NCBI GenBank assembly: GCA_016302525.1
Contig: JAEDNJ010000103.1
Span: 1 to 5,869 of the forward strand
Length of the DNA stretch: 5,869 nt
Direction of reading: 5' to 3'
Origin: Phascolarctobacterium sp.
Lineage (GTDB): Bacteria; Bacillota; Negativicutes; Acidaminococcales; Acidaminococcaceae
Shown: positions 5,776 to 5,869 of the stretch, piece by piece
Numbering within the stretch: the first letter of the stretch is position 1
Layout: every line of letters starts with the position of its first letter
Notes under the pieces: model-generated
Databases searched by the model: none
Told to the model about the DNA's origin: nothing
What the model saw: only the letters and a program-made list of their open reading frames with translations
Translations under genes and position numbers: made by a program

Positions 5776-5869
5776 TTAACCTTGAGTTACGATACGAATG
5801 TTAGTAACACCAAAGGCTTTTACCAATTCTGGCATAATCTCACGGGAGATATTAGTGCGGTGCAGCTCG
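5776..5869 (-). CDS. Unrecognised protein, C-terminal 30 residues (gene runs off window end)
   Basis: On the minus strand a frame enters from the window edge and reads 30 codons to TAA at 5778-5776. The end of the protein is [19 protein letters not shown]. The stretch has an amphipathic helix followed by a short beta-strand (TNIRIVTQ), which looks like the end of a soluble alpha/beta domain. Codon use matches the neighbours and there is no in-frame stop, so this is probably a real gene end. It stands 71 bp upstream of mscL on the same strand. I do not recognise the family from so short a piece. Confidence 0.6.
   Translation of the reverse strand, partial: ELHRTNISREIMPELVKAFGVTNIRIVTQG

Overview
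The window looks like chromosome from a diderm Firmicute of the Negativicutes, possibly a Phascolarctobacterium/Acidaminococcus-type gut anaerobe. It combines an outer-membrane two-partner secretion pair, which needs an outer membrane, with Firmicute-like traits: strong AGGAGG-type ribosome binding sites, a tandem glycine riboswitch with an intrinsic terminator, and an MscL that ends in a zinc ribbon. The lineage is an inference; no rRNA or marker gene is present.

Layout. Positions 1-3462 (+) hold a two-partner secretion locus. It starts inside the 3' part of a large beta-helical exoprotein gene (TpsA, haemagglutinin/adhesin type). The gene for its outer-membrane transporter (TpsB, FhaC/ShlB type) follows only 12 nt later, and its ribosome binding site overlaps the tpsA stop codon. 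TpsB should export TpsA across the outer membrane. Positions 3463-3936 are a gene-free regulatory stretch. It contains AT-rich hairpins after tpsB, a sigma-A-like promoter at 3603-3630, a tandem glycine riboswitch at about 3650-3818 and an intrinsic terminator at 3867-3896. This leader precedes a lipoprotein gene at 3937-5100 encoding a LivK-type substrate-binding protein, which ends in its own strong terminator at 5144-5191. No permease or ATPase gene accompanies it.

On the minus strand, mscL (5261-5704) converges on the binding-protein gene and has its own terminator. The last 94 bases hold the C-terminal 30 codons of an unrecognised minus-strand gene upstream of mscL.

The most notable point is that an apparently monocistronic branched-chain-amino-acid-type binding protein sits behind a two-aptamer glycine riboswitch. 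That suggests the protein serves glycine or a glycine-linked amino acid rather than, or as well as, leucine, isoleucine and valine. No wholly new system is evident. The other items worth a second look are the exoprotein's non-repetitive C-terminal module, the zinc-ribbon MscL, and several inverted repeats around the riboswitch promoter.
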